DNA from: Mesorhizobium loti
GTDB lineage: Bacteria; Pseudomonadota; Alphaproteobacteria; Rhizobiales; Rhizobiaceae
Reading direction: 5' to 3'
NCBI GenBank assembly: GCA_014189435.1
Contig: CP050293.1
Span: 3,353,001 to 3,417,000 of the forward strand
Length of the DNA: 64,000 bases
The notes under the pieces are model-generated. The model saw nothing but the letters and a program-made list of their open reading frames with translations. It made no database searches and was not told the origin of the DNA. Positions 46,122 through 56,164 of this stretch are shown one piece after another; position 1 is the first letter of the stretch; each line of letters begins with the position of its first letter. A program made the position numbers and the translations under genes.

Positions 46122-49085
46122 TCAAAGCCGGCCAAGCGCCTTCAATTCGTGCAGCACCGCCGCATCGCGCGCCGAAACATCCGGGAATTCCGGATCCTGG
46201 CCGACATCGGCGGTGTAGCGCCAGGACCGTGCGCATTTCACCAGGCCGCGATCCCAGGCCTTTTCGACCACCACGGCGACACCCCTGACGTCGTCAAGCG
46301 TGAAGGCACCCGCAGGCGCTTGCCCATGAGCGATCACCAGATCGCTGGTGATCGCCATCTCGGCCATGTCGACATCGGCTATCGCCGCTTCGAGCGCTGC
46401 ATCGTTGATGGTGACGACCGGCACTGCTTCCAGCGACGACCCGATCACCTTCTGGGCGCGCGCAATCTCCAGCGCGCCGGTGACGACACGCCGCACCTGC
46501 CGCACCTGGCGCCATTTTTCCGCCAGCGCCTCGTTCTTCCAGTCCGCCGGGATCTGCGGGAACTGGTCGAGATGCACCGAGACGGCGTCGGGATGACGAT
46601 CGAGCCAGGCCTCTTCCATGGTGAAGGGCAGCATTGGCGCCAGCCATTTCACCAGGCAATTGAAGAGATGGCGCACCACCTGCACCGAAGCCTTGCGTTT
46701 CACGCTCGACGGCCCGTCGCAATAGAGCGCGTCCTTGCGGATGTCGAAATAGAACGCCGACAGCTCGACCACCATGAAATCGAGCAGCATGCGGGTGATG
46801 CGCTTGAATTCGAAGGCGTCGTAGCCCGAGCGCACGACCTCATCGAGCTCGGCCAGCCGGTGCAGCATCAGCCGCTCCAGCTCCGGCATCTTCTCCAGCG
46901 GCAGCTCCTCGCCATCGTCATGGGCGAGCGTGCCCAGCATCCAGCGGATGGTGTTGCGCAGCTTGCGGTAGGCGTCGATGTTGGTCTGCAGCACGTTCTT
47001 GCCGAGCCGCTGATCCTCCCAGTAGTCGGTCGTCACCACCCACAGACGCAGGATGTCGGCGCCCGACTGCTTGATGACGTCCTGCGGCACGACGGTGTTG
47101 CCGAGCGACTTCGACATCTTGCGGCCATCCTCGTCCATGGTGAAACCATGGGTGACGACGGTGTCGTAAGGCGCCCTGCCCCTGGTGCCGCAGCTTTCCA
47201 GCAGCGAGGAATGGAACCAGCCGCGATGCTGGTCGGAGCCTTCGAGATAGACGTCGGCCGGCCATTTCAGATCCGGACGATCCTCCAGCGTGAAGGCATG
47301 CGTCGAGCCCGAATCGAACCAGACGTCGAGGATGTCCATCACCTGCTTCCATTTGGAGGCATCGTGATTGCCGAGGAAACGCTCCTTGGCATCGGCTGCG
47401 AACCAGGCGTCGGCGCCCTCCTGTTCGAAGGCGTCCATGATGCGCTGGTTGACCGCCTCATCCTTCAGCACATTGCCGTCGGCATCGGCGAACACGGCAA
47501 TCGGCACGCCCCAGGCGCGCTGGCGCGACAGCACCCAGTCCGGGCGCTCCTCGATCATGGCGCGGATGCGGTTCTGGCCGGCGGCGGGCACGAAACGGGT
47601 GTCGTCGATCGCCTTCAGCGCACGACTGCGCAACGTCGAGCCGTCGCCGAGGTCCTTGTCCATGTAGACGAACCATTGCGGCGTGTTGCGGAAGATGATC
47701 GGTTTTTTGGACCGCCAGGAGTGAGGATAGCTGTGCTTCAGCCGGCCGCGCGCGAACAGGGCGTTGCGCTTGATCAGCTCGTCGATGACGGCCTGGTTGG
47801 CGTTGCCCTTCTTGCCGTTGTCGTCGATGACGCGCGCCGGTCCACCCTCGCGATCCGGGCCGAAACCCGGCGCGTCCTTGGTGAAGAAGCCGCCATCGTC
47901 GACGGTGAACGGGATGGCGCTGTCGATGCCGCGTGCGCGCAAATCCACCGCCGCATCCATCCAGGCGTCAAAGTCCTCGCGGCCGTGGCCGGGCGCGGTG
48001 TGAACGAAGCCGGTGCCGGCATCGTCGGTGACATGGTCGCCGGCGAGCATCGGAACGGCAAATTCGTAGCCGCCGCCAAAGCCCTTGAGCGGATGCGAAA
48101 GCGTAAGGCTTCCAAGCTCTTGCGCCGAAACGCTGCGGATACGATTCAAGGTGACCTTGGCCTTGGCCGAGGCGTCTTCGGCCAGTGCGTCGGCAAAGAT
48201 CAGCTTTTCGCCCGGCTGCGGGCCGAACGCGTTCTCGGCCGCCGTGACCTCGTAGAGGCCATAGCTGATGCGCGGCGAATAGTTGACCGCCCGGTTGCCT
48301 GGGATGGTCCAGGGCGTAGTTGTCCAGATGACGACGTGGGCCTGCAGCAGATCGAGCGCTCCCTCCGTCAGTTTGGTTTCACCATCATCGATGGGACGGA
48401 CCAGGCTGGCGACCGGAAACTTCGCCCAGATCGTGTCGGACTCATAATCCTGGTACTCGACCTCGGCCTCGGCCAGTGCCGTGCGCTCGACCACGCTCCA
48501 CATCACCGGCTTGGAGCCGCGGTAGAGCTGGCCCGACATGGCGAATTTCAACAGCTCGCCGGCGATGCGCGACTCGGCATGGAAAGCCATCGTCGTGTAG
48601 GGATTCTTGAAGTCGCCGATGACGCCGAGCCGCTGGAACTCAGCCCCCTGCACCGTGATCCAGTGCGCGGCGAACTCGCGGCATTCCTTGCGGAATTCGT
48701 TGACCGGCACCTCGTCCTTGTTCTTGCCCTTGGCGCGGTACTGCTCCTCGATCTTCCATTCGATCGGCAGGCCATGGCAGTCCCAGCCGGGCACATAGTT
48801 CGAGTCGTAGCCGCGCATCTGGAACGAGCGGGTGATGACGTCCTTGAGGATCTTGTTCAGCGCATGGCCGATATGGATGTTGCCGTTGGCGTAGGGCGGG
48901 CCGTCATGCAGCACGTATTTCGTGCGGCCGGCAGCACTTTCGCGCAGCTTGCGGTAAAGGTCCATGTCCTGCCAGCGCTTGACCAGCAGCGGCTCCTTCT
49001 CCGGCAAGCCGGCGCGCATCGGAAAATCCGTCTGCGGCAGGTAAAGCGTCTTGGAATAGTCGATCGTTTCAGCGGTGTCGGTCAT
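46122..49085 (-). CDS. ileS: Isoleucyl-tRNA synthetase
   Basis: A 987-residue class I synthetase charging tRNA-Ile. HIGH at 71-74 ([12 protein letters not shown]), KMSKS at 656-660, and [17 protein letters not shown] are in place; a large CP1 editing domain lies between. The C-terminal zinc ribbon of bacterial IleS is degenerate: it reads [13 protein letters not shown] then [15 protein letters not shown], with the second Cys replaced by Ser and the later Cys pair absent. The frame is open upstream; the ATG at 49085 gives [17 protein letters not shown], the family N-terminus. Confidence 0.97.
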   Translation of the reverse strand: MTDTAETIDYSKTLYLPQTDFPMRAGLPEKEPLLVKRWQDMDLYRKLRESAAGRTKYVLHDGPPYANGNIHIGHALNKILKDVITRSFQMRGYDSNYVPGWDCHGLPIEWKIEEQYRAKGKNKDEVPVNEFRKECREFAAHWITVQGAEFQRLGVIGDFKNPYTTMAFHAESRIAGELLKFAMSGQLYRGSKPVMWSVVERTALAEAEVEYQDYESDTIWAKFPVASLVRPIDDGETKLTEGALDLLQAHVVIWTTTPWTIPGNRAVNYSPRISYGLYEVTAAENAFGPQPGEKLIFADALAEDASAKAKVTLNRIRSVSAQELGSLTLSHPLKGFGGGYEFAVPMLAGDHVTDDAGTGFVHTAPGHGREDFDAWMDAAVDLRARGIDSAIPFTVDDGGFFTKDAPGFGPDREGGPARVIDDNGKKGNANQAVIDELIKRNALFARGRLKHSYPHSWRSKKPIIFRNTPQWFVYMDKDLGDGSTLRSRALKAIDDTRFVPAAGQNRIRAMIEERPDWVLSRQRAWGVPIAVFADADGNVLKDEAVNQRIMDAFEQEGADAWFAADAKERFLGNHDASKWKQVMDILDVWFDSGSTHAFTLEDRPDLKWPADVYLEGSDQHRGWFHSSLLESCGTRGRAPYDTVVTHGFTMDEDGRKMSKSLGNTVVPQDVIKQSGADILRLWVVTTDYWEDQRLGKNVLQTNIDAYRKLRNTIRWMLGTLAHDDGEELPLEKMPELERLMLHRLAELDEVVRSGYDAFEFKRITRMLLDFMVVELSAFYFDIRKDALYCDGPSSVKRKASVQVVRHLFNCLVKWLAPMLPFTMEEAWLDRHPDAVSVHLDQFPQIPADWKNEALAEKWRQVRQVRRVVTGALEIARAQKVIGSSLEAVPVVTINDAALEAAIADVDMAEMAITSDLVIAHGQAPAGAFTLDDVRGVAVVVEKAWDRGLVKCARSWRYTADVGQDPEFPDVSARDAAVLHELKALGRL

Positions 49086-49146
49086 TGGTCTGCCATGTGC
49101 ATTGCCCGGCGGCAAAGGAGCTCGGGCGTTGAACTATACTTTTTGA

Positions 49147-49189
49147 GCATGTCGTTTTCCCAAAACCGGGGCCACTTTGGGCGACGTGC
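49147..49189. repeat. Short palindromic repeat, family E (copy 2)
   Basis: GCATGTCG (49147-49154) with CGACGTGC (49182-49189) and CCAAAA inside, a degenerate copy of the element at 12189-12233. It lies upstream of ileS. Between it and the MipA gene (to 49375) I see a second short inverted sequence but no gene or clear promoter. Confidence 0.65.
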
Positions 49190-49375
49190 CTGATGATTTG
49201 GAAAAAGCGCGAGAGGCCGCGCGCAACATTCCCGGCGGCTCCGGCGGCGCTCAGGCCGCCCGGAACACCGGGCATATAATTCGTATCGTCAGCCCGCAGA
49301 GGCGCGAAAAGCTCGTCATGCCCCGGCTTTTAGCGGAGATAGGCGCAGGAATAAAGCGTCTCTCGTTCGATTCAC

Positions 49376-50182
49376 TTACATCGTGAAATCGAAGCGATAT
49401 GTGGTCGACACGCCGATCATGAACTGATTGCGGTCGCCGCGTTCCTTGACCAGGCTGGAATCGGCCGCCGGTCCCATCAGGCGCGAATATTCGCCAAACA
49501 GGCTGGCGGTCATCGGCTCGGTCACCTTCCAGGTTATGGCGCCGCCAAGGCCGGTCGATTTCAGGCCGCCGCCGGGATGATATTCGCTCAAGCCCGAGGC
49601 CACGGCCTCCTGCGCATTGACGCCATAATAGGCGTCGAAATAGTTGCCCGAGGCGAAGGAAACACGCGGCCCACCCGAAATCCGCACGGTTGGCGTCACA
49701 TCATAGAAGGCGTCGGCAGCGATGTCGGCGACAAAGCCGTTGTGGGCGCGAATGCCGTGGCGCAACTCGGCGCGGGCGCGCAGCCAATCGGTCGGATAGA
49801 ATTCGAAGAAGCCGCCGACTTCGCCGCCCCAGCGCACCGGATCGAGACCCTTCAGCTCATCGGCATTGCCATCGTCACGCGAGAACAGGAACTTGCCGGT
49901 CAGGCCAGCGCGGACACCGCCGTCGTCGACCAGCGCCAGCGAGATGTTGTCGTTGCGCGAGACAAAGCGCGCCGCCGGCCCGGCCTTGCCCAACGAAATG
50001 ATCGGCGAGGCGCTGAGCAGGTACTTCTTGCCGCCCTCGAAATTCGGCGCCATCATGCCAGTGGCGCCAACGGTCAGATACCAGTCGCCGGACAGCCAGC
50101 TGCCCTCGCCCGCATTGGCAACGCCCGCGCCACCCAGCACTGCTGCGGCCAACACCAGAGAGATTCTTCCGACCGGACTCAT
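49376..50182 (-). CDS. MipA/OmpV family outer membrane protein
   Basis: A 268-residue outer membrane beta-barrel. A signal peptide (about 1-26, ending VANAG) is followed by alternating strands and the C-terminal MIGVSTTYRFDF with an aromatic-rich end expected of barrel proteins. The MipA relatives scaffold murein synthesis; OmpV relatives are porin-like. GGAG precedes the ATG at 50182. It is divergent from the hdeD-like gene, with a 195-bp gap holding AT-rich sequence near 50240, a possible promoter zone. Confidence 0.85.
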   Translation of the reverse strand: MSPVGRISLVLAAAVLGGAGVANAGEGSWLSGDWYLTVGATGMMAPNFEGGKKYLLSASPIISLGKAGPAARFVSRNDNISLALVDDGGVRAGLTGKFLFSRDDGNADELKGLDPVRWGGEVGGFFEFYPTDWLRARAELRHGIRAHNGFVADIAADAFYDVTPTVRISGGPRVSFASGNYFDAYYGVNAQEAVASGLSEYHPGGGLKSTGLGGAITWKVTEPMTASLFGEYSRLMGPAADSSLVKERGDRNQFMIGVSTTYRFDFTM

Positions 50183-50377
50183 GGCCACTCCACTAACACA
50201 ATACACACGGTTACCGGTGACAGCTTTGACCGCCGTTTGGTAAAATTTGATTTAAACCCGAGACATCCGCTCGCGGTTTGCCGCGATCCCGCCGCCGGTC
50301 GTCGACTGGACGTTGGCCCATGGCGGGACTAACTTCCATCCGGCAGTATCCCGCAGCCCTCGATGGAGACCGCGACA

Positions 50378-50932
50378 ATGACCTTGCATGGCGACGCCCT
50401 GAAAATCGCGATCGAGCAGACACGGACAAAATGGGGGTGGTTTGTCGCGCTCGGCGTTCTGCTGCTCATCTTCGGCGGTATTGCCTTTGGCAATCTGTTC
50501 ATCGCCACGGTGGCTTCCGTCTATGTCGTGGGGTGGCTGATGCTGATGGCTGGCATCATCGAGATCGTGCATGCGTTCGGCGTCAAGACCTGGAGCCGCT
50601 TCTTCTACTGGCTGCTCAGCGGATTGCTCTACGCCGTTGCCGGCTTCTTCGCTTTCGACAATCCGCTGCTTGCTTCAGCGGTGCTGACGTTCCTGCTGGC
50701 GATCGCGCTGGTCGCGTCAGGGGTGCTCCGGGCCTGGGTCGGCTACAGCCACCGGCCGGAACGCGGCTGGGGCTGGGTCGTCGCGGCCGGTGTCATCAGC
50801 GCCCTTGCCGGCCTGATCATCGCCATGGGCTGGCCGGTCAACAGCCTGTGGGTGCTCGGACTGTTCCTGGCGATCGACCTGATCTTCCAGGGCTGGACCT
50901 TCATCGCCGTCGGTCTGGCGCTGAAGAAGTAA
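50378..50932 (+). CDS. HdeD family membrane protein (DUF308)
   Basis: A 184-residue inner-membrane protein of the HdeD/DUF308 family with six predicted helices (about 20-178); E. coli HdeD relates to acid resistance. MTLHGDALKIAIEQTRTKW opens it, and repeated GGI/AGII-type helices follow, such as LMLMAGIIEIVHAFGVK. The ATG at 50378 has GGAG nine bases upstream, favoured over an ATG 15 bases earlier. It is convergent with ribF over 18 bases. Confidence 0.9.
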   Translation: MTLHGDALKIAIEQTRTKWGWFVALGVLLLIFGGIAFGNLFIATVASVYVVGWLMLMAGIIEIVHAFGVKTWSRFFYWLLSGLLYAVAGFFAFDNPLLASAVLTFLLAIALVASGVLRAWVGYSHRPERGWGWVVAAGVISALAGLIIAMGWPVNSLWVLGLFLAIDLIFQGWTFIAVGLALKK

Positions 50933-50950
50933 CCGGGATCACGCCTGGAT

Positions 50951-51931
50951 TCAAAACGCCATGGCGGCGTCGAGGTCGGAGAGCGGCTTGACGCCGGCAA
51001 GCAGTGCGCGTGCCTCGGCTTCATCGCGCTTCATCTGTACGACCAGTGCATCGAGCCCTTCGAACTTCACCTCCGGGCGCAGGAAACCGAAGAAGGAAAC
51101 CTGGCAGACCTCGCCATAGAGGTCGCCGGAGAAATCAAAGACGAAGGTTTCCAGCAGCGGCGCGCCATTGTCATCGACGGTCGGGCGACGGCCGAAGCTG
51201 GCGACACCGTCGTGAAGCGTGCCGTCGGCGCGGCGGAAGCGGACGGCATAAATCCCTTCCTTCAGAGTCGCTTCGGGCGAAAGCCTCATGTTGGCGGTCG
51301 GAAAGCCGAGCGTGCGGCCGAGCTGCTGTCCGCCGACCACCTCGCTTTCGACGGTGAAGCGATAGCCGAGCAGTCCGGCGGCCTCGGCCACCTCGCCCTC
51401 GCTCAGCAACCCGCGGATGCGGCTGGACGACACCACCTCGGCACCCTCGTCACGGAAGGCGTCGACGAGCGTGACGCCGAAGCCGTGACGCTCGCCGGCC
51501 GCCATCAGGTAGGCCGGGCCGCCTTGACGATCCTTGCCGAAATGGAAATCGAACCCGGTCACGGCGTGGGTGATGCCAAGGTTCCTTTCCAGCACATCCG
51601 TGACGAATGCCTCCGCCGACAGCGAGGCGAAGTCGCGCGTGAACGGCTGCTCGACGAGCGCGGCAAAGCCCAGCCGCGACAAGAGCCGCGCCTTCATCGG
51701 CGGCGGCGTCAGCACGAACAACGGGATATCAGGCCTGAAGATCTTGCGCGGATGCGGTTCGAATGTCAGCACCAGGGCCGGCACTCCGCGCCGCCGGGCT
51801 TCAGTCGAGGCCCGTTCGAGCACCGCCTGATGGCCGCGATGAACACCATCGAAATTGCCGATCGCCACTACGCCGCCGCGCAGGTCCGCGGGCAGCGGCG
51901 CGGTTGCCAGAATGCGCTGGAAGGTTGCCAT
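50951..51931 (-). CDS. ribF: Bifunctional riboflavin kinase / FAD synthetase
   Basis: Makes FMN from riboflavin and then FAD. 326 residues in two domains: an N-terminal FAD synthetase with GNFDGVHRGH, GFDFHFGKDRQG and SSSRIR, and a C-terminal riboflavin kinase with GRTLGFPTANMRL. The ATG at 51931 is preceded by AGGTG; a GTG six bases upstream is the alternative. It lies six bases downstream of the HAD gene, a conserved alphaproteobacterial pairing. Confidence 0.96.
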   Translation of the reverse strand: MATFQRILATAPLPADLRGGVVAIGNFDGVHRGHQAVLERASTEARRRGVPALVLTFEPHPRKIFRPDIPLFVLTPPPMKARLLSRLGFAALVEQPFTRDFASLSAEAFVTDVLERNLGITHAVTGFDFHFGKDRQGGPAYLMAAGERHGFGVTLVDAFRDEGAEVVSSSRIRGLLSEGEVAEAAGLLGYRFTVESEVVGGQQLGRTLGFPTANMRLSPEATLKEGIYAVRFRRADGTLHDGVASFGRRPTVDDNGAPLLETFVFDFSGDLYGEVCQVSFFGFLRPEVKFEGLDALVVQMKRDEAEARALLAGVKPLSDLDAAMAF

Positions 51932-51937
51932 CGTCAC

Positions 51938-52798
51938 CTACCGCAGTCTGGGAATGACGGCCACCGGACGATACCCATGCTTTTCCAGGAAGGTCGCCAG
52001 CCTTGCCGGATCCGGTTGCAGTGCATCGCCATAGTCGCGGGCATGGATACCGCCGGAGACATAGAGAACATCGAAGCCATTGTCGGCGGCGCCCTTCACA
52101 TCGGTCATCATGCCGTCGCCGATGGCCAGCACCTGGCCGCGCTCGACCGGCCGGCCAAGAATCTCGGCAACCTCCTTCATCGCGAGGTTATAGATCGGCG
52201 CGTAAGGTTTTCCGGCGATCAAGGTGCGGCCGCCGAGCTGGGCATAGTCGCGTGCCAATGCACCGGCACACCAGATGATGCGCTCGCCGCGCTCGACCAC
52301 GATGTCGGGATTTGCGCAGATGAAAGGCAGGTTCCTGGCGCGCAGCCGCCGCAGAAGCTCGGTGTAATCCTCGGGCTTCTCGACCTCGTCGTCGAACAGG
52401 CCGGTGCAGACCACGCCGGACGCCTCGAACTCCTCGACAAGCTCGACGTCGAGACCTTCATAGAGCGTGAAGTCGCGGTCGGCGCCGATATGGAAAATCT
52501 TGCGCGGCCCTTCGGCGATCAGATCCCGGGTCACGTCGCCTGAGGTGACCACCCTGTCGTAGGCTGATGGCGGAACACCGATCGCGTTCATCTGCGCCAC
52601 GACATCGGCACTTCGGCGCGGCGAATTGGTGATCAGGACGACGGGGATTTCCGCCTCTCGAGCCCTTGCCAGCGCCGAGGCCGCCACAGGGAAATGCCTC
52701 TCGCCATTGTGGACCACGCCCCAGACATCGCACAGGATTGCCGAATAGGCTTTCGACACGTCTTCGAGCGAGCCGATGATTTCAGGCGAATCCGCCAT
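51938..52798 (-). CDS. HAD superfamily subfamily IIA hydrolase (TIGR01459 type)
   Basis: A 286-residue phosphatase of the HAD type IIA (NagD-like) group, in the alphaproteobacterial TIGR01459 set. Motif I is CDVWGVVHNGE, motif II TNSPRRS, motif III AGKPYAPIY and motif IV GDGMMTDVKGA. The substrate is unknown; FMN or a nucleotide is plausible because it is coupled to ribF. The ATG at 52798 follows AAGGAAACGGC, so this start is preferred to two upstream in-frame starts. Confidence 0.92.
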   Translation of the reverse strand: MADSPEIIGSLEDVSKAYSAILCDVWGVVHNGERHFPVAASALARAREAEIPVVLITNSPRRSADVVAQMNAIGVPPSAYDRVVTSGDVTRDLIAEGPRKIFHIGADRDFTLYEGLDVELVEEFEASGVVCTGLFDDEVEKPEDYTELLRRLRARNLPFICANPDIVVERGERIIWCAGALARDYAQLGGRTLIAGKPYAPIYNLAMKEVAEILGRPVERGQVLAIGDGMMTDVKGAADNGFDVLYVSGGIHARDYGDALQPDPARLATFLEKHGYRPVAVIPRLR

Positions 52799-53053
52799 GC
52801 CGTTTCCTTCAGTCATGATCATTGCGACCGCCACGACCGACGGTTCGCCGCAGCCGGTTCGGATTAGCCGAACCGCCCCGGCCTGTCACCAGCTTTCGCC
52901 GGGCATCTGCGCAGCGTCAGCGAGGGTGCCCACTGGTTAGCGGTTGGTGAAGCGCTGACCCGGCAATCGAGCGATTTCCCAAACACGGCCTTCAGCGTTT
53001 TGTGGGAAAGCTGGCGTCGACCGAGAATCCGTCGGCGGGGGCCGCTGCAAGAC

Positions 53054-55039
53054 ATGCATGAACTTTGGCGTCAGTTCTGCCGCGACAAACGCGGCAACTA
53101 TGCTCTTATGACGGTCGTTGCGATGGTTCCGCTGATGGGCAGCCTGGCGATAGCGGTCGATTTCACCGAGATGAGCCGTGAAAAACAGACGGTGTTGAAT
53201 GCGCTCGATGCCGCCAACTTCGCCACCGCGCGCAGGCTGACGGAAGGCGCGACCGACGACCAGTTGAGAGCCTATGCGCTCGACTTCTTCAATGCCAACC
53301 TCAACAAGGTCGATCCCGCCAACACGACGCTCAGCGTCACCTTGCCAAGCAACACCACCGGTGGCGGCTTGCTCAAGATGAGCGCGCGGCTGGACTACAA
53401 GCCCTATTTCTATCCCGCCTTCGGCCAGCTCGTCGGCAAATCCGCAACCGACGCGAACCAGACGATCAGCTTCAACGTCACTTCGGAAGTGCGGCTTAAG
53501 AACACTCTGGAAGTTGCCCTGGTGCTCGACAATTCCGGATCGATGACCAAGACAGGAACAGGCTCGGGGCAAAAGCGCATCGACCTTCTCAAAACCGCGG
53601 CCAAACAGCTGGTCGACACGCTGGCCCTGCAGGCGGCCATGATCAAGCAGGTCGACAGACCGGTGCAGTTCGGCCTCGTGCCGTTTGCCGCAGCGGTCAA
53701 TGTCGGCCCCGGCAACGGCAACGCGCCCTGGATGGACACCGAAGGCCTGTCGCCGGTATCGAACGAGAATTTCGACTGGTCAACGCTGAACACAGCCACC
53801 AAATACGCCCAGCAGACCAATGGCATCTGGTACAAGCGCGGTTCGGGATGGGGTGCCGACGAGGGCCAGATGCTGACCCGGTTCTCGCTCTACCGCGACA
53901 TGAAGGTTGTCACCAACCACGAGCGCGTCAAAGGCAGCAAGCGTGTGGTTTGCGACGAATACAATTCCAACAGCACCTGCAGCGACAGCCACGATGAATA
54001 TGACTACATCGATACCTATGGTCCGTTCGCCAGTTGGCAGGGTTGCGTCGAGGCCCGGCCCTATCCCTACAATGTCAACGATGCCGCGCCGTCCGGCGGC
54101 TCGGCGAACACCGGCATAGGGGTTGGCGATCCGGCAACGATGTTCGTGCCGATGTTCGCCCCCGACGAGCCCGGCAATCATTGGAGGCTCACCCAGGATC
54201 CGGACGAGGACGCGCCGACGACCTATGACGCCGTCAACAGCTGGTGGAATGACGATCCGACGAGCAGCACCGGCCAATCCCGGCTGCGCAACATGGCCAA
54301 ATATTTCCAGCCGCGGCCGATCGATGCACCGGCGCTGCCGGCCGGCAATGGCCCGAACTACAGCTGCTCCACCAACCCGATCACGCCACTGACCGACGTC
54401 AGCGTCGCCGATGGGCTTACCGCAATCAAGGCCGCGATCGATCTGATGAAGCCGGATGGCGGCACCAATGTTCCCGAGGGCATGGCCTGGGGCTGGCGGG
54501 TGGTTTCGAGCGGCGAGCCGTTCACGCAAGGGCGCCCGGAAACCGAGAGAGGCAACGACAAGGTCGTGATCGTGCTGACCGACGGCGCCAACACCTATTA
54601 CACGCCCTCATCGCTGGGTTATTCCGATCCTGCCGACTCGAAGTCGACCTATGCGTCCTACGGCTATCTCAACCCCGGCTATAACGGCACTTCGGTCGGC
54701 CGCCTGTTTATGGGCACGTCGAGCACCATCGGCCAGTTCGACTATTCGAACGGCAATTATACCAACGCACTCAACGAGCAGATGGCGACGCTTTGCAACA
54801 ACGCCAAGGCAGCCAACATCATGGTGATGACAGTGGCGCTTGACCTGTCCACGACCAATACGGCCGACAAGCAGGCGATCGATGCGCTGAAATCGTGCTC
54901 GTCGGGCTCACGCTTCCGCAAGGATCCGACAGACCCCAGCAAGCCGGCCAAACTGTTCTGGAATGCGACCGGCGCCACCTTGTCGAACGACTTCAAGGAA
55001 ATCGGCAACGAATTGTCGAACCTGCGCGTCGTCGGCTGA
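53054..55039 (+). CDS. TadG-like pilus assembly protein with von Willebrand A domain
   Basis: A 661-residue secreted or inner-membrane protein. The N-terminus has the TadE/TadG-type anchor (RGNYALMTVVAMVPLMGSLA, 13-32), which resembles the prepilin helix of Flp systems. A vWA domain follows with MIDAS Asp159, Ser161 and Ser163 (LDNSGS) and a later LTDGAN. Aromatic-rich inserts (for example DEYDYIDTYGPF) fill the rest. A start further upstream is possible; the ATG at 53054 gives the normal short cytoplasmic N-terminus. No tad pilus genes are near. The 255-bp gap upstream has a small inverted repeat (52856-52874) and no other feature. Confidence 0.9.
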   Translation: MHELWRQFCRDKRGNYALMTVVAMVPLMGSLAIAVDFTEMSREKQTVLNALDAANFATARRLTEGATDDQLRAYALDFFNANLNKVDPANTTLSVTLPSNTTGGGLLKMSARLDYKPYFYPAFGQLVGKSATDANQTISFNVTSEVRLKNTLEVALVLDNSGSMTKTGTGSGQKRIDLLKTAAKQLVDTLALQAAMIKQVDRPVQFGLVPFAAAVNVGPGNGNAPWMDTEGLSPVSNENFDWSTLNTATKYAQQTNGIWYKRGSGWGADEGQMLTRFSLYRDMKVVTNHERVKGSKRVVCDEYNSNSTCSDSHDEYDYIDTYGPFASWQGCVEARPYPYNVNDAAPSGGSANTGIGVGDPATMFVPMFAPDEPGNHWRLTQDPDEDAPTTYDAVNSWWNDDPTSSTGQSRLRNMAKYFQPRPIDAPALPAGNGPNYSCSTNPITPLTDVSVADGLTAIKAAIDLMKPDGGTNVPEGMAWGWRVVSSGEPFTQGRPETERGNDKVVIVLTDGANTYYTPSSLGYSDPADSKSTYASYGYLNPGYNGTSVGRLFMGTSSTIGQFDYSNGNYTNALNEQMATLCNNAKAANIMVMTVALDLSTTNTADKQAIDALKSCSSGSRFRKDPTDPSKPAKLFWNATGATLSNDFKEIGNELSNLRVVG

Positions 55040-55521
55040 AGCGCTGGAACTGCCAATCTCCCCCGCAAGGCTACGCTATACACACATCTTCCGCGACTGG
55101 CATGACTGATCGGCCCGAGGCTTGATTGCCAGGTGGTTCCCCCAATCCGTCGCTGCTTGGCAGCGCCACCTTCCCCTCCGGAGGGAAAGGAAGGGAGCGT
55201 TTCTGGACGAGCGTTGACAGCAAAAGCCTGGCGCCTTTCCTCTACCCCGTCGATCGGGGGAGAGGTGGCTCGGCGAAGCCGAGACGGAGTGGGGGTCGAC
55301 CAGCGCAGCATAAGACAATGGCATGCGCCAAGCGGCCATGCACGCTATCGCCAAAGACCAGCCGCTTGGAAATGTGTGCATCCCGTAGCCCGCAAAGGGG
55401 AGATCAGCGCTTCATTGCCTTCGCCAGTTCTCGACACTGGCGCAAAGGCTCCCGTCGTGATGCTCTTGCGGTGCGCCAAAGCGCATGGTGAGTATCGTCT
55501 CCGCTTCCAGGAGACGCCTCC
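55040..55521. repeat. Non-coding gap with degenerate nested-palindrome repeats
   Basis: Between the TadG-like gene and the lysE gene. It begins with a family-A fragment (CCAATCTCCCCCGCAAGG, near 55053). From about 55133 to 55302 there is an element with inverted halves: CCTTCCCCTCCGGAGGGAAAGG on the left and CTCTACCCCGTCGATCGGGGGAG on the right, each followed by a small hairpin and a GTGGGGG box as in family B. The rest shows no gene. TGCGCCAAAGCGCA near 55472 is another short hairpin. Confidence 0.65.
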
Positions 55522-56154
55522 ATGCCCGAAACCGCCAATCATCTCGCCTTCGCGCTGGTCTGCCTCGGCATGGTGCTGACGCCTGGCCCCAACATGATCT
55601 ATCTGATCTCGCGTTCCCTGTCGCAAGGACCGAAGGCGGGACTGATCTCGCTTGGTGGCGTGGCGCTGGGCTTTCTCTTCTATGTGCTGGCGGCGGCCTT
55701 CGGCATCACCGCGCTGCTGCTCGCCGTGCCCTATGCCTATGACGCGCTGCGCTTTGCCGGTGTGCTCTATCTCCTGTGGCTGGCATGGCAGGCGGTGAAG
55801 CCGGGCGGGCGTTCGCCATTCCAGGTGCGCGAACTGCCAAAGGATCGGCCGCGCAAGCTGTTCGCGATGGGCCTGATGACCAATCTGCTCAATCCGAAGG
55901 TGGCCGTGCTCTATCTGTCGCTGCTGCCGCAGTTCATCAGCCTGGGCAAGGGCCATGTCCTGTCGCAGCTTCTGGTGCTGGGCGCCACGCAGATCACGAT
56001 CAGCCTGAGCGTCAATGCCATCATCGCGGTGACGGCCGGTTCAATCGCCACCTTCCTCGCCGGGCGGCCCTTGTGGCTGGTCATCCAGCGCTGGATGATG
56101 GGCACCGTGCTGGCGGCACTCGCGTTGAAGATGGCGACGGACGCGCAGCGCTGA
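55522..56154 (+). CDS. LysE family amino acid exporter
   Basis: A 210-residue inner-membrane protein with six helices of the LysE/RhtB family. GMVLTPGPNMIYLISRSLSQG is the first signature and GLMTNLLNPKVAVLYLSLLPQF the second. The likely role is export of an amino acid or homoserine-type metabolite. AGGAG lies upstream of the ATG. It is convergent with the DUF2189 gene and follows a repeat-filled gap. Confidence 0.93.
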   Translation: MPETANHLAFALVCLGMVLTPGPNMIYLISRSLSQGPKAGLISLGGVALGFLFYVLAAAFGITALLLAVPYAYDALRFAGVLYLLWLAWQAVKPGGRSPFQVRELPKDRPRKLFAMGLMTNLLNPKVAVLYLSLLPQFISLGKGHVLSQLLVLGATQITISLSVNAIIAVTAGSIATFLAGRPLWLVIQRWMMGTVLAALALKMATDAQR

Positions 56155-56164
56155 GAGCGCTTCG

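Noticed and set aside
46149..49193. 1014-codon open frame antisense to ileS
   Set aside because: High-GC shadow of ileS; no start signal or domain.
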